In this document: piece by piece, positions 63,506 through 64,000 of the stretch
Layout: each line of letters opens with the position of its first letter
How positions within the stretch are numbered: the stretch's first letter is position 1
From: an uncultured Bacteroidia bacterium
GTDB lineage: Bacteria > Bacteroidota > Bacteroidia > NS11-12g > UBA955
DNA length: 64,000 nt
Direction of reading: 5' to 3'
Assembly: GCA_938086785.1 (NCBI GenBank)
Contig: CALKCM010000009.1
Coordinates: 1 to 64,000 of the forward strand
Notes under the pieces: generated by a model
Told to the model about the DNA's origin: nothing
Databases searched by the model: none
Seen by the model: only the letters and a program-made list of their open reading frames with translations
Translations under genes and position numbers: made by a program

Positions 63506-64000
63506 TTACCTTGTTTCTTGCTTTGGTTGTTCAATTCCCCGCAAATCGCAAAATGCTTTGACTGCAGCACTAAAACTCACAACCCTATTTTTAAAATGTT
63601 CAACCAGCTGCTCCTTTTCTTCGTCCGTAGCCTCCAATTGGTTCAAAATATTTAAGAGATGCATTTTCATGTGCCCTTTCTGAATACCACTCGTAATTAA
63701 ACTTCGCAAGGCACTAAAGTTTTGTGCTAATCCAGCCGTTGCTACAATCTTCATTAGATCTTTTGCATTTGGGTTGCCCAACATTTCATGGGCAAATTTC
63801 ACCATAGGATGCAAACTCGTAATTCCGCCTACAGTACCTAAGGACAATGGTATTTCTATCCAAAACTTGAATATTCCATCTTCCACAGATGCATGCGTAA
63901 GACTACTATATTGCCCGTTGCGCGCAGCATAAGCATGCACACATGCTTCAATTGCTCTAAAATCATTGCCCGTTGCAATAATTACAGAGTCAATTCCGTT
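63506..64000 (-). CDS. hydroxymethylglutaryl-CoA reductase, degradative type (5' end beyond window)
   Basis: The C-terminal 164 residues are visible; the reading frame stays open to the window edge. IATGNDFRAIEACVHAYAAR contains the catalytic Asp, and SGIQKGHMKMHLLNI the catalytic His of class II reductases; GTVGGITSLHPMVKFAHEML (in part) is the conserved substrate loop. Makes mevalonate from HMG-CoA. First visible gene of the mevalonate operon. Confidence 0.93.
   Translation of the reverse strand, partial: NGIDSVIIATGNDFRAIEACVHAYAARNGQYSSLTHASVEDGIFKFWIEIPLSLGTVGGITSLHPMVKFAHEMLGNPNAKDLMKIVATAGLAQNFSALRSLITSGIQKGHMKMHLLNILNQLEATDEEKEQLVEHFKNRVVSFSAAVKAFCDLRGIEQPKQETR

Overview
This window reads as a chromosomal segment from a member of the Bacteroidota, most likely a Flavobacteriales-like lineage. 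The evidence is a vegetative promoter signature TAnnTT(T/C)G in front of at least twenty transcription units, near absence of Shine-Dalgarno sequences, two proteins with type IX secretion (T9SS) C-terminal sorting domains, TonB-dependent receptors of Bacteroidetes type, DUF4199/DUF4399/DUF4856/DUF2490 proteins, and a mevalonate operon that also carries a UbiA prenyltransferase. No phage, insertion sequence, integron or CRISPR array was seen. The species cannot be named from sequence alone.

Layout. 1-14 kb: trmN6, a membrane pyrophosphatase with an unusual cysteine-rich tail, an M20 peptidase, a CPBP membrane protein, a solute:sodium symporter coupled to a large exported leucine-rich-repeat protein, the rpsF-rpsR-rplI ribosomal operon, a PGI/PMI sugar-phosphate isomerase and a PhnP-like metallohydrolase. 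14-20 kb: a probable heme-acquisition operon (T9SS-type HmuY, heme-type TonB receptor, HmuY lipoprotein, PD40 propeller lipoprotein). 20-25.7 kb, opposite strand: a tightly overlapping iron-type operon (DUF4856 lipoprotein, imelysin, HTTM membrane protein, FecA-like TonB receptor). 25.8-28.1 kb: flippase and glycosyltransferase. 28.3-42.7 kb: tRNA-His and a DUF4399 lipoprotein, two exported unknowns, a SpoU methyltransferase, the BatA / degenerate dihydroorotase / DUF4199 cluster, a T9SS-secreted GH16 glucanase, tRNA-Leu, ornithine aminotransferase and a 1020-residue propeller/barrel protein. 42.8-50 kb: the rod-shape operon mreBCD-mrdA-rodA running into two RNA methyltransferases (mnmD, rlmF). 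50-55 kb: DUF2490, NYN-LOTUS, then a sigma-54 activator, lptE, a repeat-bearing protein and secG. 55-64 kb: thioesterase, barrel protein, rpmA/rplU, lepA, a broken TetR gene, and the mevalonate operon from HMG-CoA reductase (cut by the window end) to UbiA.

How the genes work together. The two iron/heme blocks converge at 19.95 kb and probably serve iron nutrition together. The mre block builds the elongasome. The lptE-secG block groups envelope biogenesis under one promoter with a sigma-54-type AAA+ regulator. The mevalonate block contains every step from HMG-CoA to isopentenyl diphosphate.

Most interesting leads: many promoters placed so close to start codons that the mRNAs should be leaderless; the cysteine-rich tail of the pyrophosphatase; a dihydroorotase homologue that has lost its metal ligands; a protease-like propeller/barrel protein with no HExxH; a tRNA-His whose acceptor stem has two adjacent U-U mismatches; a perfect Shine-Dalgarno sequence in front of rplI; and decaying fragments of a TetR and a MarC gene. 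I did not find a clear-cut new defence or mobile system here.
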